Shown here piece after piece: positions 1 through 12,271 of a stretch of DNA of 64,000 nt. Both the position numbers and the translations under genes were made by a program. The DNA lies in contig NW_025062476.1 in NCBI RefSeq assembly GCF_000002995.4, positions 6,251,001 through 6,315,000 of the forward strand, given 5' to 3'. Source of the stretch: Brugia malayi (lineage: Eukaryota; Nematoda; Chromadorea; Rhabditida; Onchocercidae). Within the stretch, counting starts at the first letter, position 1, and each line of letters starts with the position of its first letter. The notes beneath the pieces were generated by a model. That model made no database searches. It was not told where the DNA came from and saw only the letters and a program-made list of their open reading frames with translations.

Positions 1-1795
1 ATTTAAAAAAATATCTTTTAAAATAACAAAGTGGTTATTGGATGATTTTGTTTCTACCCGTAAAAACAGTAGCACAAGATACTTTGCTCCTGTCTGAGAC
101 AAGAAACAGCTGCTTTCAAATTTTGTTTCTCGGAATCAAGAAAACTTCTGTTTTTTGAAGTTCATGAGCGAACGAATATTGCTACAACTGAAATCATTTA
201 TAGAGACTTGTTAATAAAAATGATTTTATGGATTTTGGGTTGTTACTCTTACTAACGATATGCTGGACAAATGGATGATTCATATTATATTTGATCAAGA
301 AAGCGATTGTTATGGCTTTGGACGCGTTTCAATAGAAAATCTCAAGAAATTCTCGTCTACATGTTAAAATGATAAGTCAAAATTCCAAAATATTCTTTGT
401 TGTTTCTGTAAGGGTATTATTGGTCAGAGTACATCTCACTAAGCACTAGATATAAATTTCGGGATAAATCCATGAATATTGAAGTCTCCAAGAGTAAAGT
501 GGTTCATTCGAAGTTAATCAATGTTTTCTCCTCAGAAACTGTCATGTTAATTGATTACACTGTAAACATGATGTCCTTAAAAGATAACATCATCCCATAA
601 AATCTCTTAGTTGCCTTTAAAACACACATGTAAGACTAATTTTAGAACTAACAATGATAACACATTTCACCATAATTCTAAAAATGAGGAAAACACTAAG
701 ACGATGCAAAAACTCATCCGCTACATTTTCTTTAGTCGTATATCTTCCTATCATCTTTTCTTTTCCCCTTCTGTTCTTTGAAAGTAAGTTGCAAGATAAG
801 AATGTATAAAAGTTTTTTCACATATCATATCATCTTTTGTTTTATAATAAAGAATGGCCCTTCACCTTTTGTTTATAATAAAGAAGGTAATTCACAAACA
901 TGCAGTCACAAGCTATTCTGAAAAGAACCATAATCAATTCACTGCATACTAAAATTCTTAAGGAAAGAGCTACTATTCTATTGGTCAAAAAATAATTTAC
1001 AATACCAAATTTAACTTAAAATCTAATGATTTGGGATTTTGAAAAGAAGCTATGCAATTTATGTATCATTTGAAGAGATAAAGATATCACGTGCACTAAT
1101 TCAGAGGTTGCAGAAATAATCTGGAACTAATAGCCCAGCAAGTTATAATCTGCTACACATGATCAGTAAAAGTATACAATTATTGATAAAAGTCACTTTA
1201 ATTTTTAAAAAATCTGGAATGAAAAAAAAAGCATACAATTATACTGAAAGGAAATACCACATTGATTGCATTCTAGACGTAACGAAGAAAACAAGATGTA
1301 TATGAAGATTATACACATCAGTCTAAACTTTGAGATATTAGTTTTCATTTGTTTTATGCCAACAAAGAAACGTTAAAAATCAAGCTTCACAGAGCTACAT
1401 ATTTAATCATGAGTGCTAACTATTCAAAATAAGATTCCTCTTTTACAAACTGTATTAACAAACGACATGATTCACAAATGATGTCACTTTAATCGAGCAG
1501 ACGAGACATAGTGGATAGTCGTACGACATGAACATGAAAAACGTGTGTATCTGCTAAAACAAGCACTAGAAAATATCCGAGAAAAATAAGAATAATTATA
1601 ACCAGTTCAAAATGCATTACCTACAAAAACTTACTCTTCACTCAGAATTACATATTTTATGACTTTGTGATATAAAAAAAAGATAAACTTGGAACTATCA
1701 TTAGTGACCGGAAAAGCAGACATTGGTGATAACGATAACTGTGGAAAACTGGAAAATAACAAAATATAAGAAACAAACAGTTAGTTATCAGTTGA
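1..1795. other. AT-rich sequence beyond the CHMP4 stop, no gene seen
   Basis: I find no convincing coding exon on either strand. Part of the stretch next to 1795 should be the 3' untranslated region of the minus-strand CHMP4 gene. The rest is AT-rich with short homopolymer runs and no clear repeat. Confidence 0.5.
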
Positions 1796-3105
1796 TCAAG
1801 CATTTGCCCAAGCTTCTAATTCGGCTAAGTCATCATCCTCTTGTTGTTTTTTAGCAGTAATTTTCTTTCCGGATACTGGAAATTCAGCAGTTGGGGCTTC
1901 AGGTAAAGCTGATACAGATGCTGGTGTCGGTCCAACATCGAGAAGTTGCTTATCAAGCTCTTCCTGCAAGGAATTTTGATGATTAGTCAGAAATTATCCA
2001 CAGTTGCATAAAATGCGAGTCATGAAAAATGGAACTCCACTTAAATAGAAATGTTGAATAAAATACAGAAATTAATGATGAGAGAAAATATGAGAGAAGA
2101 CGAAAATAAACAAAGAACGAAAATCGAGACGACCTGTTCCAATTCCTCCAGTTCCTTGAGCAATTCGTCTTCATCGACATCTTGACCAAAACCAACTGGA
2201 TTACTAATTGCTTCAGCAATTTCATTAGCAACTTCTTGTTGCTCCGCAATATCTTCCATTAAATCGTGTACCTGTTAACAAAATTTACTTTTTCCATAAC
2301 CAGATAAGACACTTCTTTCTGCATACTTCATGTCTGCTATTCCTGGAATCTTACACATCAATATGTCTAGGCAGTCCAGAGACAACGAGAACGATAACGA
2401 TAACGATGCCCGATATCTAAATTTATAGAAACCATTTACAGAAACAATACAGTGAAGAAAATACTTGCCTGATCTACATCCATATCGTTATGTGCTGTTT
2501 TAAGGGCCTTTGCAGCAGAACCCATTACTTGTAACACTTCAGCATTCGTTGATGCATTTTCTAAAGCTTCTCGTTGGAACTCGATCGTTGAAAGAACACC
2601 ATCAATATGCTGCAACTGCTTCTCAAACTGTTTCTTTCGTTTCAGGGCGTGCAAAGCCAAGCGCTTATTTTTCGTTCCATGTTTTCTTGCCGATGCAATT
2701 TCCTAAAATAGTCTTGTGTAGCAGCAGAAACGTTTTGTTATGTATAACCTGAAACTAGTCTTAAGTCTTGCAAAAAATCCTTCCTTGAACTTTTACAGGA
2801 CTCAACAAGAACTTTAGCTTTCTAGATGATTCCATAGGTTTAGCTTTCCCTAAATTCAAAGAGTATCTCACAGCAGTTTCCATACGTAATTACATTTGTT
2901 GATATGATAATTTATGAAAAAAAATAAACATCAAGTTCCAAAGGAAAGCTGAAAAACTTACAGCTTCTATTTTCTTTTCTAAAAACTCTTGCTTTTTCAC
3001 CAGCATTTCCTCGGTTTCCCGCAATTTCTGTATAGATTCTTGGGGGGTTGCTGATGGTGCTTGTTGCTTTCTACCACTACCAAATATCTTCCCAAACACA
3101 CTCAT
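1796..3105 (-). CDS. ESCRT-III subunit CHMP4 (SNF7/VPS32)
   Basis: CHMP4/SNF7 is the main filament-forming subunit of ESCRT-III. It polymerises on endosomes, the midbody and the nuclear envelope and drives membrane scission until VPS4 removes it. Coding exons in transcript order are 2962-3105, 2469-2702, 2134-2271 and 1796-1963. They give 227 aa, against about 224 in human CHMP4B, and every junction is in phase 0. The N-terminus begins MSVFGKIFGSGRK, the family start with its membrane-inserting hydrophobic residues. Basic helices follow (ALKRKKQFEKQLQHIDGVL), then the conserved NPVGFG...DEDELLKELEELE stretch. The C-terminus DDDLAELEAWANA matches the acidic MIM2/Bro1-binding tail. Intron 2 starts with GC rather than GT (CAG then gcaagt). 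The start is the only ATG that gives the family N-terminus. The gene is divergent from the adaptor gene at 4714. Confidence 0.96.
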
Positions 3106-4713
3106 CGCCGAAAAAAGGAACCATTTAACGACATATTATAGAGTGTGGCCAAACAGATTTAGGTTGACACTAATTTGGATTATTTATTAATTCAATTAGC
3201 AATATCATAACATTAGCTTCAAACTAACTCTAGGTATTTTTATAAGGAATTCCGTACATATTAATTTATATTATGCATTAATTTACAATTACGTAAATAT
3301 CTTAATGTCATTTCCCATAAACTTCATATAAAGCAAGACAGTCACACTGAAAAATAACACACTGCTGATGTCAGCTTGCCCTGTTCGACGTCATCTTGTT
3401 GTTAAGAGAAAGGAAAGCGTAAGCACCGTGAATTAGTCATACACTTCAAAATATCTTCAGTGGTGCTTACTTAGCGAACAACTCGGCATCTAACTGTACA
3501 TAACGACAAAGTAAGCATTAAGCCTAAGTTCAGGTTCAGGTCCAACTCTAAGTCTAAGCCTCACTTGTGGTACTACCTATACAGAAAATCATTCTACAGC
3601 GCAGTTCAATATCATGTCATAAAAGCTGGTTTTCTAGATTCTTCAGCTTCTAATTTCCTACAATCGTTTTGTCGAAAGCTGTCACCCGACTAATAAAATC
3701 GGCCTTCACCAGTTAACCAGTGCAATGGGAAGAAAAGTTCATTTTAACTGAGGAATCTGTTGAACAAGAGGATACCGCGAAATATATCCCGGCTATCACA
3801 TACGATTCAGACCAAAAGTACAAAGAATATCAGATGAGGATATCATTAGAGCCAAGAAGTGTGTGTAATATTTCCCCGTCTTAGGTAATTTTGAAATTCG
3901 GGATTCCTTAAATTCATCTCCTTCGACCAAATTTGCTAAACTTCTACACCTTCATAGAAAACAAACATTTCATTTTTATGTACAGTTTTCTGAAAAATTA
4001 ATTTTCTTAAGAGTGCTTTAAGCATTATCCATTGCTTGTATTTCAGAACTTTATCGCTTATAAACATTAACTTCTTAGTCGCGGTGGAACTAATTTCTGA
4101 CAATTTTAGCAAAAACACAATATGGATACTGGTCCTCGACAAATCTGTATCACTTATAAAACAAAAAGATAGAGAAGCATCAGTGTGCGTTGACCTTTAA
4201 CACCTTTTCATCTGTCCAATCAATGCATGATTTGTACTTGCTACGCTTTAGCACTAATTCAGATTCACAGCACATCACGCAGAACAAAAACAATGCATTA
4301 GAAATCAAGATATCGAAAGTCTGAAATGGGAGGAAGCTTGACCCCTGACCCTTTTGGCATGCAACAACGAAATGGCAATGAAGTTTTGGTTTGTGTCACA
4401 CTTGAACAGTAACGTTATGATACACAGACTTAAGGGTTCATTTTCAGGAAGGGTTTTATTGATGGGTGAGAAGTTAGATTAATACAGTTCGATTTTTGTT
4501 TGGAAATAATGAAATCGTTCTGTCTCAATCCAATTACATATTCCTCTCCCTCTTCAGGTCTCTCTGTCATCCCTCCTCTTCGACCCCTCTGTCGTATTGA
4601 TCATCATTTGACAAAAATGATAACAGAAGTAATTAAAATTTGCAGATTTGTTTTGAGGGACGACTATTAGATTATAAGGTAATATGATGTGACTTATTCG
4701 AAAAGAAGAAATA
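3106..4713. promoter_or_regulatory. Divergent intergenic region, shared 5' flank of CHMP4 and the PLEKHM-like gene
   Basis: These 1.6 kb lie head to head between the CHMP4 start on the minus strand and the adaptor start on the plus strand, so they must hold the 5' flanks and promoters of both. I see no exon-like reading frame that fits splice signals, and I cannot point to a defined promoter element. Confidence 0.5.
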
Positions 4714-7700
4714 ATGGAACAGAATGAAGTAAAAATAAAACTTATGACCGAATTGGCAAATGTACTCAAGCAGGCAACATTTGAGTATCCGTCTGGCGAT
4801 TCGCTCTCTAAGTAATTTTATTGTCTTCTTGATCCGTTCACATTCCTTTCTCCTTTCTGTGAGGCTGCGATTTTTCTGAGGAACTCTCCGTCAAATTCTT
4901 TTATATATTCAAACAGCTTTGTTTTTTAGAGAATCTACTCAGATACTTTGTAATACGGTTGAAGCACTATTCATTCATGGCTTGAAGACAGCCTTTTTCC
5001 AGAAGAAACCACGAAGTTCAAGGTATCCGGAGCCGGTGAGAACTTTCGCTGAAATCCTAAAAATATTCCCATTACCTCTTCATAGGATCCTGTTTATTTA
5101 TTTTTTTTTTTTTTTTTAATATTTTCTTTTTCAAGTGATATTTGCAGAATTTTTGGCCGTTTGTTAGCAAATATACGCATAAAGCAGTACTCGATCAGAT
5201 AGCTACATCGAATCAAATAAAAACAGAAATAGGAAAGTCACGGGTAAAAAGTCCTCTCCTGTTTAGATAGAAGTATTACTCTCGATTACTATTTACTTTA
5301 AGCTTGCATTACATGTTTATGACACGAAATACATAAATTTTGTGCATTCAGGCATGGATCAGGATACTTTTGAATGAAAATACAATAGAAAATTATTTGA
5401 ACTTATTGTCGCGTAATAATATTACTTTAAGGTTAGTTGGTGGATTGTGAATTAAGACGAAATCAGCTCTTAAAACGGAAGCAAAGCTTCTTCCTAATTT
5501 TTTAAATATAATTAAAGTTTCTATCAAAATCTGTAAATTTTTTCCACTATAATTTAATTCTTTCAGCAAATTTTACGAGAAATGGGCTTTTCTGCGAGAT
5601 ACAGAGCGCATGAATGTACTATCAGGTTACATGAAGGGACTGACAAGATTAACTATCGAAGCACCCGTTAACAGTTTCTTTCTTAACACTTGGACTCCCA
5701 CGCCATTAATACTTTCTGGTTTGATAGCAGGAGAACCTGCAAGATGTGAATTAAATTCCTGGTTGTTTAATAAACTATCTTTTAGAAAGAGCTATTTAAT
5801 TGCTTTTGAAATATTATCATATTTGAACAATTTCTGGGCTCCCTAATCTCAGTTGTTTTTTCAAGATCCATAAATATTTCTCATTTTTTTAGTAAAACAG
5901 TTAACAAAGTGTCGTTGTCGTGGTAGTTCGTTGAGTATGCTCGAGGATACAGAGCTTGCTGAAAATGCATTGCACTCTTTGTGCAGTTCTACAGAAATAT
6001 CTAGTTCGTGCGTAGAGGATTCCGACCGTTAGTTTATATTCACTAAATAATTTTCTCGGCTTTTTCTTGGATATTTTATTTGGGGCTTGCATTCTCTTTC
6101 TCATTCTTTTATTCACTTTTATCTTAAATAGTTGGACAAGAAGTTGATTTGGCTTCCGTTTATTCGCATCCGTCAATGCTTGATGAAGAGTACATTCATC
6201 CCTCAGCTCTAAACTCAACAAGCAGTCCCATACTTTCAAATCCAGTTCCGGAAGATGGCATCCCAAGTTACGACTCTTGTCAGGTTTGATTAGTAGATTT
6301 AATAGTCTGCTTGTCTGAATAATATCTGTTTTAATAACCTAAGCCGATATTATTTTGATTGGTCGTCGTTATGAAATTCTGTTTTTTTCACCTGATTTAG
6401 AAACTGGAGGTACCTATTACCTGTTTTAATTGTGTTTCAGAAACTTTGTTTGCTTGTATAGTAGTATTTCAACCTGTTGATTTATTCATATCCATTTGTG
6501 CATATCACTACTATCTTTACGTTCCATAAAAGATAGCGGTTCTTTATTCCAGATACGAGTAACTAGAGGTGCTTATCGCCGTATTAGGCGTTCATCTAAG
6601 AGTAGTACTGCTGTCAGCTCATCAAATTCTAGAAACGAGTCTATATCAGCTATGGTTGGCGAGTCGTGTGATGTGAGTTTGGTAAACTGTTGTAAAATTG
6701 GATTGCAAAGAAAAGTAGAATTTTTTGAGAATGAAAGTTTTCTATGATCAAAATGGAGTATGTTGTGAAAGAAATCGTGAAAGGAATTGATTGAATTGCT
6801 GATTTTTTCCTTTGAGATAGAAAATGTTGGAAAAAAAGTGGAAAATTTTGGAGAACTATATAACGATATACAACGAACTTCATCCTCAATTCTTACATTA
6901 AATAACGAAAACAGAGAAAACCACGACCAGTCGACTGAAGCCTAGTATCATTTTGCTCGTAATTGGAATGTTTTTATTTATTTTATTTTTTTGTTAGTTA
7001 ATCTTTTTTGCTTTTGCAAACATGTGTTATAGTGAGGAAAAAGCGGTGGACAAGAAAAAACATAAATCATTTGAATATAACGATGAGTTGTCAATCAGTA
7101 GTGAGTTCACAGTCCACAAAATGCCCAAAAATCCACAAGGAAACTCCAAAAGTTGGACTTGTTCATGCGCCAGATCTGATGGTTTTCTTTTTGTTTATTT
7201 ATTTTTTCCTTTTTTTTTTGATTAGGTTGCGATACAGATCGGCAGTTAGTCTAGTTGGTCAGCCTGGTCATCCTTCATAGTATAAATTAGCTGCAACAAC
7301 GTAGCAAAGTGTATCTCAGCATTTGAAGTAAGTTAAAAAGACAATTTGCTTTCTATCTGTATAATTAAATATTATTACCGATAGATTCCATGTTGTTCAG
7401 CTGTTAAAATAGTCAACACCGTGTCAGTATGTGATTTTCTGTGGAACATTTCTGATGATGTTTGGTGATTCATAGATCCACATATTTTTCACGTTCAGCT
7501 TTTTTGTTTCTTTTTTATGATAAAAGCATTATTTATATTACCTTAATTTCAGGCGCACCTGATGATATCAAACCAAAATATTCTATGCAGGATGAGTCAT
7601 ATAACCTTATATACAACCTTTGTCCGGTGATTTCATTCGAAAATGAGCAATCTTTCACTGAATTAGGCGATCAAATTAGAAGCATATCAAATAAATCATC

Positions 7701-10312
7701 AGACGTTGAACTGGTTGTTTTATTTATCAACTGTTTTTTCTTCGTATTCTAACTTCAGTTCTTTTTAATTTAGGGATTTAAAATTCTGTTTTAGGAACGA
7801 TCTGTGTCCATGCAAGATAATTTGTATGCATCGGATCATTACAATGAAGGAAATAGCCTTCTTGGTAAAGGCTGGATTGTTCATCATCGTTGGAAACCTG
7901 AATTTTTTGTCAGTTATTTTTTAGAGCTATGTTTTTATCAAAGATGGTATACTTTTGAGAACAGTGCCAGTTTAAAATTTTTATGTTGAAGGATGGCCGA
8001 ACTTCGACAATTTCTTTATCAACTAACCCGGATTCCTCACAAAATTTTGATATGGAAATAAGAAATGTTCTTGATGAAACTTCAAATGAGGTAATTCGGA
8101 ACTGTTTAGAACCTTAATTTTAGAGTAATTAGAATTTTTTTTTTCAGCGTTTGTTTTCTTTACGGTATTGAGTTTATTTTCTCTATGTGATTTGTATCGA
8201 CATATTTGATTTTATTAATGTTTTGCTCGGTAAATATATAAATATTCTGTGTCATGTCAGTTTCCTCTTGTGTTGTGGGATTGTTCATTATCGTTGGAAA
8301 CCTGAGTCTTTTGTTAGTCATAAACGGCTTTTTTTTTTTGCTTACCCCCGTAGTGTTTGTATACAGTATACTATTGTTGCAGGTGATGAATCAGAAACAT
8401 TCGAATAATGGTAGTCTTAATGGTGAAATTCCTATACTTGAGGAAGTAGAAGATATGTTGAAACATGTTGGTGATGGTGACAAAACTTTATTTTCCATAT
8501 CGCATCACCAGGTAGCGATATTTTTTAAGAAAATGAAATCAGAAGTCTGTTTCTAGGTTATTGTTCTTGATTTCTGTTCATTTTAATCAAATTATTTGTA
8601 TCGATGATTCTCTAACTCTTTTAAAACTAATTTAGATTATTTTGAATGGGAGCATTTCTGAATTTTCCGACAAAACACTAATTGATGTTTTGACAGTGAT
8701 CCCTCGCGAGAAGGGCCTTGATTCTCAGGATTTTCGTTGTCTTTCCTGTAGAAAATCGATTGGCCCAACATTCGCTTCATACAGGTTGTATTACTTCCTA
8801 ATTTTTATTCATTATAGCTATTTTATTGACATTTTACTATGCTAATAAGGTTTTTGTGTTCTTTGTACCACATGATTATAATTAACAGTATTTGAACTAT
8901 GATATCACTGTATCTTGAAAAAGTTTCTTTGAACTCATCTTAAGAGCAAAATTATTTCAGGAAATGTGGCTTCGACGAAAAATATTACTGCAATGGATGT
9001 TTCAGTAAAGGCGACGAAAGTATTATTCCGTCACGTTTGATTCGTAACTGGGATAGACATCCAAGACATGTTTGCAGGTGCAACATGGCTTTCATTGAAA
9101 GCATTAGGGATAAAGCTGTTCTTCGCCTTGACCAGATCAATCCCCAAATTTATGCACATTCCCATGCTTTAAATGCTGTGAAGGTACTCGCTTATTGTTA
9201 TTTGTATATAGATGATGTTATTTATTATGTTTCAAGTTCTCAAACTAATTGTTTGTTTAATAGGAGAAATCAAATTCGTAGTTCTGAAAAAATTAGACCG
9301 TCTTCTACGAAATTTTATATGAAAGTATTGGTTACTCCTTTTTCGAGACTTGTTGCTTTTCGACCAAAGTCAGCAGTTATGCAATATTAATTGACTAAGA
9401 AGTTGGTAACTTCCATGATATAGAAAGCAAGTTATCGCATCAAAATTATTGTATCGTTAGCTAAACTTTATTTAGTTTCTGAGAGAGAAATTATCGTTGT
9501 CAGCAATGTATCTGCAGTCATGTCGGAAGTCAATTGCTGAAGATTTGGAAAGTCGCATTTCGCCCAAGGATTATCTTTATAAAGACATCCATTTGTATTC
9601 ATTCACAGTAATTTTTCTTGAAGAAATTGACTGATAAAGAAAACGCTTCTTGGCTTAAAGGCCTAATGTTGTGCCATGATAAGTGAAGTTCAAATTCTTT
9701 GCAGTGTTGTGAAGTGTTTGGCAAAATTTATGTTACTTCGGCAAATCAGTGCATTGTGTGTGTCAGGATACTAAATTTACTTTTTTCTATACCCACGATG
9801 TCAGTTTAAACTAGAAGCACAGGCATCTAATCTACAACTCAATACTTTAGATATCCATCACAATTCTTACATTAATGTTATATTTAAGTGAATTCAATAC
9901 CGTTTTGAAAATATTATTTTTTTAAAATTTTCGTAGTCAACTTTGAAGAGTTTTGTTTTTCAGTGGATGTAATAAACTTTCAGGATCTGTTAACGGTACT
10001 ATCAGGGTATATGGAAAATCATTTGAACAATTTATTCAATTTCACAACAGAACATATCCGACGATGTTTGTTGTGTTCTCAGAAAGGCTTTTTATGTGAA
10101 ATTTGTGCTTCTGCTGAAGTGATTTATCCATTTCAACTGGAAGTGACCTCCCGAGTAAGTTCTGCAGCCATATTTTTGTTTATCATATTAAATTTAGTGA
10201 GCTCAAGATTTGTCGCTTTATCAAGTTTACTTTTTTTAATTGCGATTTTGTGATTTAGGCTGTTTTGGATAGAAATTCTTGCAATACAGATGACAACCGG
10301 TGTTTACTGTAA
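4714..10312 (+). CDS. RUN and Rubicon-homology (DUF4206) adaptor, PLEKHM1-like
   Basis: PLEKHM1 and Rubicon proteins are cytosolic adaptors on late endosomes and lysosomes: the RUN domain binds small GTPases such as Arl8, and the C-terminal Rubicon-homology domain binds Rab7. Exons: 4714-4811, 4930-5035, 5148-5243, 5352-5431, 5567-5718, 5893-6027, 6132-6283, 6553-6672, 7037-7181, 7553-7713, 7795-7908, 7992-8090, 8383-8511, 8636-8784, 8961-9183, 9476-9607, 9984-10154, 10259-10312 (2316 nt, 771 aa, all phases consistent). The RUN domain covers about residues 33-180 (VEALFIHGLK, NFWPFVSKYTHK, KFYEKWAFLRD, LNTWTPTPLILSG). The Rubicon-homology domain starts near 560 (FRCLSC, KYYCNGC, IPSRLIRNWD, CLLCSQKGFLCEIC, YPFQLE). 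I see no PH domain in the Ser-rich linker, unlike vertebrate PLEKHM1. RUN and NWD motifs favour PLEKHM over Rubicon. Exons 9 and 11 and the last exon have the least certain borders. The second in-frame ATG at 4744 could also be used. Confidence 0.88.
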
Positions 10313-10536
10313 GAAATTTTCGTATAAAATTTGATGATTTTGGTAATTTGGAACTTATATATATAACTTGCGGAGATTTTAGTGCCTGGCGTGTTTTTCG
10401 GTATATCACAAGAACTGTCTGGAAAAACAGCGATGTCCGAAATGTACTCGGCGAGAGCGATATATGCAGCAGCAACCGAATATTGATTCTCAATATTTGC
10501 TCCTTGATATGGATTGAAATTGTTCATTCTATACAT
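10255..10536 (-). CDS. Possible small gene antisense to the adaptor 3' end
   Basis: A 93-codon open frame begins MYRMNNFNPYQGANIENQY and has a protein-like composition (AAAYIALAEYISDIAVFPD, then a single Cys and several Pro) over its first 55 codons. The second half is lysine-rich and less convincing. It overlaps the last adaptor exon (10259-10312) in antisense. A consensus GC donor (gcaagt) follows codon 55, so the real exon may be only 10372-10536 or so. I do not recognise a family. It may be chance. Confidence 0.28.
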   Translation of the reverse strand: MYRMNNFNPYQGANIENQYSVAAAYIALAEYISDIAVFPDSSCDIPKNTPGTKISASYIYKFQITKIIKFYTKISYSKHRLSSVLQEFLSKTA

Positions 10537-10797
10537 TCTTTCGAATTAATTTTTTGAGTTTTTCACATCTTGGTTGCATTTTAACTTAAATTTTTAATCT
10601 TGCTCTAACTACAGAAGAGTAAAACGATTCTCTTACAATCAGTTTTTCTTTTAATATTATAAGTTGAAGTGTATAATATTGGTGAGAATTGGTTAATTTA
10701 TTAAATTCCAAAAGTATTAATGGAAATTAATCTGCTTATTCAATTTCATTCCGACTTCTCAAAAGTCAAAATTCTAATCACTGGAGCTTTACTTTTG

Positions 10798-11417
10798 ATG
10801 CGTAATAGTACTTTAAAATTGCTCTTGGTGCTAATTTGTTGTGGAGGGATTTTCGCTATTAATGAGACAGGGCACTATGTAGCCCACTTATATATATATA
10901 CGTTTTTTTTTCCTCATCTTTTTGTACATTTTAGAACCTTATAACTTTGTGCTGTAGCGCTTTATCTGAAATGTTTAATGAGTGTGTTTATGGTATTTGA
11001 AAGGATGGTATGCATATAAACTGGATTGTACAAATTTCTTTCGAACAGCTTAGAGAAAATAAACATTGTGTAAAATCTCTGCTTTCCCAAATTCTGCATA
11101 AAATTTGTTAGATGCAGTCAGGAGGAAAAAAATTCAAAGCCCAGACACTCGCGAGATCTTAGTTTTGCAAGAACTGCTATTCCTGGTTTATTTCCAGAAT
11201 TTGCAATCAGTGATTTTAATAACTTATTTAGCGCTTTAGCCACTTGTTCCTTTGCTTATTATTGCATATGTTTGATTTACAATATTGGTATACAACTAAT
11301 AATATTTTTCTTGGTACTATGATTTCGATATGCTTTTGATAAGATACAACAATGGATGATGGGCTCCAACATGTCGTTGACAGAGTGCGGCCCACCAATG
11401 CAGTCGAGTTTTATTAG
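10798..11417 (+). CDS. Predicted small secreted protein, 80 aa, family not recognised
   Basis: Three exons, 10798-10878, 11122-11209 and 11344-11417, join in phase to 243 nt (80 aa). The start MRNSTLKLLLVLICCGGIFA is a classic signal peptide with likely cleavage near residue 20. The mature part is about 60 residues, begins INETGHYEE, carries a possible N-glycosylation site at NET and another at NTT, and ends VRPTNAVEFY. Cysteines occur only in the signal peptide, so it is not a disulfide-knot hormone. There are no clear dibasic cleavage sites. Exon 2 is visible only as an open frame without ATG, bounded by cag before 11122 and gtgatt after 11209. Phases are 0 and 1 and agree on both sides. 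The third acceptor (gataag) is weak. An in-frame ATG at 10720 would add 26 residues. It lies 485 bp beyond the adaptor stop on the same strand. Confidence 0.45.
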
Positions 11418-11994
11418 TCATAAAGGATGAAATACATGTATAAATACATCACGTAATCGATCATACTTTTTGGCTTGATTTATTGGATATCAAAATTACT
11501 CTACTGTAAATTTCTTAATTTTGTTACCTGTTTATCTCTAGTAAATAAGTAACTTTTTAATTTTTGATGATTTTTCACCTTTATAACGTTGCGACATTTT
11601 TCGTCGTTTTTTTGCAAGAAATAACGAAGAATATTTTAATCATAGTTCGAATGTATTTCAAGTGCTCTGTCTTGACATACAACTCTTTTAGTGACCAATT
11701 GTCAAGGTTGAGATGAATAAAACTGCCATGACTTCTCTTCCAGAAGAGTCACAATGCTATTTGTTGCAGAATTTTTCCTCGATCCGTGCTTGTAAGGTCA
11801 TCGGGATTCGATCACCAATATTGATACCACCCTTCTCACTGCTGCTGTTGCCATTGTTGCCACTGCTAATGCTACCTGACATGTAAGCCATCCTTCCTGT
11901 TTCTTGTTAAGTAAGCTTTTCTCGTCAGCACACCTGTTCGGGGAATACAGACACAGACATACACAATTACAGACGACATGCCCCATATATACTG

Positions 11995-12070
11995 CATGTA
12001 TGTGTATGTCTGTGTGTGTATGTGTATGCGTGTATGTTTGTGTTTGCATGCATGTATATGTATGTGTAAA
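11995..12070. repeat. TG/TATG-rich simple repeat
   Basis: This is an irregular run of TG, TATG and TGTATG units, with gaps too irregular for a clean microsatellite. Both strands stay open through it by composition alone, giving meaningless His/Thr- or Val/Cys-rich frames. Confidence 0.85.
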
Positions 12071-12241
12071 TATGCTTCCCATTCTGATTCATAGCAATAC
12101 CAATTTTCGATATACATACTAGGACTGATTGCCTTTTGAGTTTTCTTCGAGCTCTCAATTTGTGCCATTCTGATTATGCCTGCTTAGAGATGTCCGTCAT
12201 TTCAATAAGCACCAATCCATTCTTACCTAATTAACCAATAA

Positions 12242-12271
12242 AAAAGAACGGTAACAGTATACCGTTCTTTT
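12242..12271. other. Perfect 12-bp stem hairpin
   Basis: The arms aaaagaacggta (12242-12253) and taccgttctttt (12260-12271) are exact reverse complements separated by six bases (acagta). It lies in intergenic sequence about 0.8 kb past the small secreted gene. A role as a transcript-end structure or small-RNA source is possible but not shown. Confidence 0.7.

Noticed and set aside
5901..6266. 121-codon open frame on the minus strand
   Set aside because: It lies over two well-supported plus-strand exons of the adaptor (5893-6027 and 6132-6283), and its translation has no family character.
11798..12168. Long open frames on both strands across the TG-rich repeat
   Set aside because: They consist of repeated His/Thr/Tyr or Val/Cys units dictated by the simple repeat, with no splice or family support.
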